Positions 62,368 through 64,000 of a DNA stretch of 64,000 nucleotides are shown in pieces; the stretch's first letter is position 1, and each line of letters begins with the position of its first letter. The notes beneath the pieces are model-generated. The model saw only the letters and a list, made by a program, of their open reading frames with translations, was not told the origin of the DNA and ran no database searches. The translations under genes were made by a program, and so were the position numbers. The stretch is from Desulfobotulus alkaliphilus (GTDB taxonomy: Bacteria > Desulfobacterota > Desulfobacteria > Desulfobacterales > ASO4-4), in assembly GCF_007830435.1 (NCBI RefSeq), contig NZ_VLLC01000004.1, positions 1-64,000 of the forward strand, read 5' to 3'.

Positions 62368-62967
62368 ATGAAACGCTTTGGGATCTTTTTTTTATTGATG
62401 ACGGCCCTGGCATGGGTCCCCGCCCATGCGGGAATGGGGGTTGGTCTCTATGTGAACCAGTCCAGCGTAGCAGGATCACTGATGGTGGACATGGATACGG
62501 GCCACGGATTCATGGCCTTGGGCGGCGAAGGTATTTATAAGGATGATGACTATAAAATGGCAGCTGCCACCCTTGCCGTTAAAAATGATCAGTTCATGCC
62601 GGGTATCCGTTACATTGTTGGCTTCAAAGGATATTATATTGATGCGGAGCACGGAAAGTTCAAAGGAAGCAGTACCGCCACAGGGCTGGCTTTTCTTTTT
62701 GGCATGGGATATGAGCTGGATGCCGCCATCAATCCCCTTCCCATTCCCGTAAGTATTGATGGGCAACTCATGGGGTCTCCAAAGCCCCTGACATGGAAGG
62801 ACGGAGATTACTACTGGGAAGCCAGAGGCGGCCTGGGTTTCCATGTTCTGAAAAACGCCACCATCCGTGTGGATCTTCGCAGAATAACCGCAAGCTTTGA
62901 AGATAAGGGGTACAAGTGGAGCAAGGATGATTATAACATTCTCCTTGGTTATGAAATCCGCTTCTGA
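62368..62967 (+). CDS. YfaZ-like outer membrane protein
   Basis: 199 residues from MKRFGIFFLLMTALAWVPAHA, a signal peptide with cleavage after AHA; GGGAGAAGC precedes the ATG. The mature part alternates hydrophobic and polar residues as in a small beta-barrel (GVGLYVNQSSVAGSLMVDMD, YWEARGGLGFHVLKNATIRV) and ends in Tyr-Glu-Ile-Arg-Phe, with the terminal Phe typical of outer membrane proteins. Length and pattern recall YfaZ, function unknown. 76 nt after the stress-protein gene on the same strand. Confidence 0.7.
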   Translation: MKRFGIFFLLMTALAWVPAHAGMGVGLYVNQSSVAGSLMVDMDTGHGFMALGGEGIYKDDDYKMAAATLAVKNDQFMPGIRYIVGFKGYYIDAEHGKFKGSSTATGLAFLFGMGYELDAAINPLPIPVSIDGQLMGSPKPLTWKDGDYYWEARGGLGFHVLKNATIRVDLRRITASFEDKGYKWSKDDYNILLGYEIRF

Positions 62968-62993
62968 TTTGCCATTCCCGAAGGAATAAAAAT

Positions 62994-63027
62994 AGCCCCG
63001 ACCCTTAATAAGGTCAGGGCTTTTTTT
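62994..63027 (+). terminator. Terminator between convergent genes
   Basis: AGCCCCGACC and GGTCAGGGCT form a stem with one mismatch around CTTAATAA, followed by seven Ts on the plus strand. It can end the YfaZ-like transcript; the radical SAM gene ends five nt beyond on the other strand. Confidence 0.88.
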
Positions 63028-63031
63028 GTTT

Positions 63032-64000
63032 TTATTTTTTTGAAGATGCCTTTGCAAATTTTGAAACTGGCGGGTTGAAATATCCATGCTTCATTTCAGG
63101 AAATGTTTTTTGAAAATAACGGATCAGGGTCACCATTCCCATGGCCGTTCCCGGTGATGCCGCATCGTTCACCAGTCTGTAATAGCGCAGGGGGTCAAAG
63201 TTGAGGTTGCGCCACTGGATCAGGTGGACAGCGTGGTTTTTTAAAAAATCTTCCATGGCAGCCGCTTCTTCGGCACCGTCACTGACACCCGGGGCATTGA
63301 GGTAATTGAGGGCCACATGGGCTCCCCGCTTTTCAGCCACATCCACACTTTTCAGCACATCGGAAAAGGTATAGCCCTTTGGCTGGAAATAGGCATTGTA
63401 AACCGCTTCCCTTCCGCTGTTCATGCTGACCCGCATGGAATCCAGCCCTGCCTCAAAAAGCCGGTCCAGCACGGCGGGAAGGCTGGCATTGGTATTCATG
63501 TTCAGGGTGCCTTTGTCCGTTTTTTCCCGGATCAGCCGCAGGGCGGGTTCAATGACATGGGCCGCCAGCAGGGGATCGCCCTCACAGCCCTGCCCGAAAC
63601 TCACCACCGCATCCGGCACCCTTTCGATGTGAAGCAGGGCAATTTCCGCAATCTCCCTTGGGCTGGGGGTAAAGGCAATGCGGTTCTGGCAGCTCTGAAG
63701 CTCAGGGTTATCCTGAAGGGAGATGCAGCCAAGGCAGCGGGCATTGCAAGTGCGGGAGGTGGGCAGGGGAGCCTCGTAACGGCCCAGAAAAAAGTTTTTT
63801 GCCGCAGGACAGCCATAGATCAGGGCACAGTTTTTAATGTGCAGGAGCAGCCGGTTTTTCGGCAGAAGGGAGCGGATGTCAAGAACACCTGTCTGCACCT
63901 TTTCCACGGGCATGCAGCGCAGATCCTGCCGGTCTTCCCTGTCCACCTGAAACACGGCGGAGGCAAATCCCTTTTTAGACCATCCCACGGCTCCATAGGC
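63032..64000 (-). CDS. Radical SAM protein (N-terminus outside the window)
   Basis: 323 codons visible, and the frame is still open at the right edge (AYGAVGWSKKGF before the internal GTG at 63988), so the start is beyond 64000. The radical SAM cluster motif is SRTCNARCLGC (Cys-x3-Cys-x2-Cys); downstream are VVSFGQGCEGDPLLAAHVI, LNMNTNASLPAVLDRLFEAGLDSMRVSMNS and VALNYLNAPGV, typical of the barrel. An N-terminal ~75-residue region precedes the barrel. No SPASM-like Cys cluster is visible at the C-terminus. Substrate unknown. Confidence 0.85.
   Translation of the reverse strand, partial: AYGAVGWSKKGFASAVFQVDREDRQDLRCMPVEKVQTGVLDIRSLLPKNRLLLHIKNCALIYGCPAAKNFFLGRYEAPLPTSRTCNARCLGCISLQDNPELQSCQNRIAFTPSPREIAEIALLHIERVPDAVVSFGQGCEGDPLLAAHVIEPALRLIREKTDKGTLNMNTNASLPAVLDRLFEAGLDSMRVSMNSGREAVYNAYFQPKGYTFSDVLKSVDVAEKRGAHVALNYLNAPGVSDGAEEAAAMEDFLKNHAVHLIQWRNLNFDPLRYYRLVNDAASPGTAMGMVTLIRYFQKTFPEMKHGYFNPPVSKFAKASSKK

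Noticed and set aside
1-64000. tRNA, rRNA genes and CRISPR arrays
   Set aside because: No T-arm consensus, rRNA core sequence or regularly spaced repeat-spacer pattern was found by reading; a tRNAscan or Infernal run would settle small cases.

Overview
The window is chromosomal DNA from what looks like an anaerobic deltaproteobacterium (Desulfobacterota, Desulfobacterales-like). The basis is the gene content: an archaeal-type, ferredoxin-rich glutamate synthase, a group B [FeFe] hydrogenase, a siroheme-decarboxylase-like Lrp-family protein, 4-hydroxybutyryl-CoA dehydratase, a radical SAM enzyme, several sigma-54 activators, two large acyl-CoA dehydrogenases and a polyhydroxyalkanoate synthase. 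Taxonomy is inferred; there is no rRNA or other marker here.

Layout. 0-6.4 kb: an end fragment, then carA-carB-purF (minus strand). 6.9-12 kb: a three-gene glutamate synthase operon (minus) with a possible sigma-54 promoter. 12.3-18.5 kb: plus-strand genes (small orphan, GIDE-LemA membrane fusion, purT, [FeFe] hydrogenase, pirin). 18.5-24.5 kb: a serine protease with a coiled-coil insertion, a tandem universal stress protein, an EAL phosphodiesterase and a 600-residue acyl-CoA dehydrogenase. 25-33 kb: VOC protein, sigma-54 activator, a second acyl-CoA dehydrogenase and a second full-length carB. 33-36.4 kb: AhbB-like protein, methyltransferase, PhaC. 37-43.4 kb: a coherent catabolic unit of a BlcC-like lactonase, 4-hydroxybutyrate CoA-transferase, a cysteine-rich small protein and 4-hydroxybutyryl-CoA dehydratase. 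It sits behind a good -24/-12 promoter and its probable PAS/AAA+ activator, and suggests lactone or 4-hydroxybutyrate conversion to crotonyl-CoA.

43.4-51 kb is a scarred accessory region: IS630 and IS5-type remnants, mtnA-ugpQ, a RelE/Xre toxin-antitoxin pair, a broken chemoreceptor, a MocR regulator with an EamA exporter, and a mosaic scar that is an internally deleted copy of the mtnA-ugpQ locus. 51-64 kb: AraC/GyrI regulator, Xre plus membrane protein, a zinc-ribbon/HAMP sensor with a PhnD-like binding protein, polA, CoA-binding protein, HAD phosphatase, a DUF1573 protein, universal stress protein, YfaZ-like outer membrane protein and a radical SAM protein cut by the window edge.

The most unusual observation is the DUF1573 gene (60335-61024, minus). 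It is intact except for one in-frame UGA exactly where the family has the first Cys of its conserved Cys-Gly-Cys motif, and an SECIS-like bulged hairpin follows. It is a candidate selenoprotein. Several dispersed non-coding repeat families link distant intergenic regions. No tRNA, rRNA or CRISPR array was seen.
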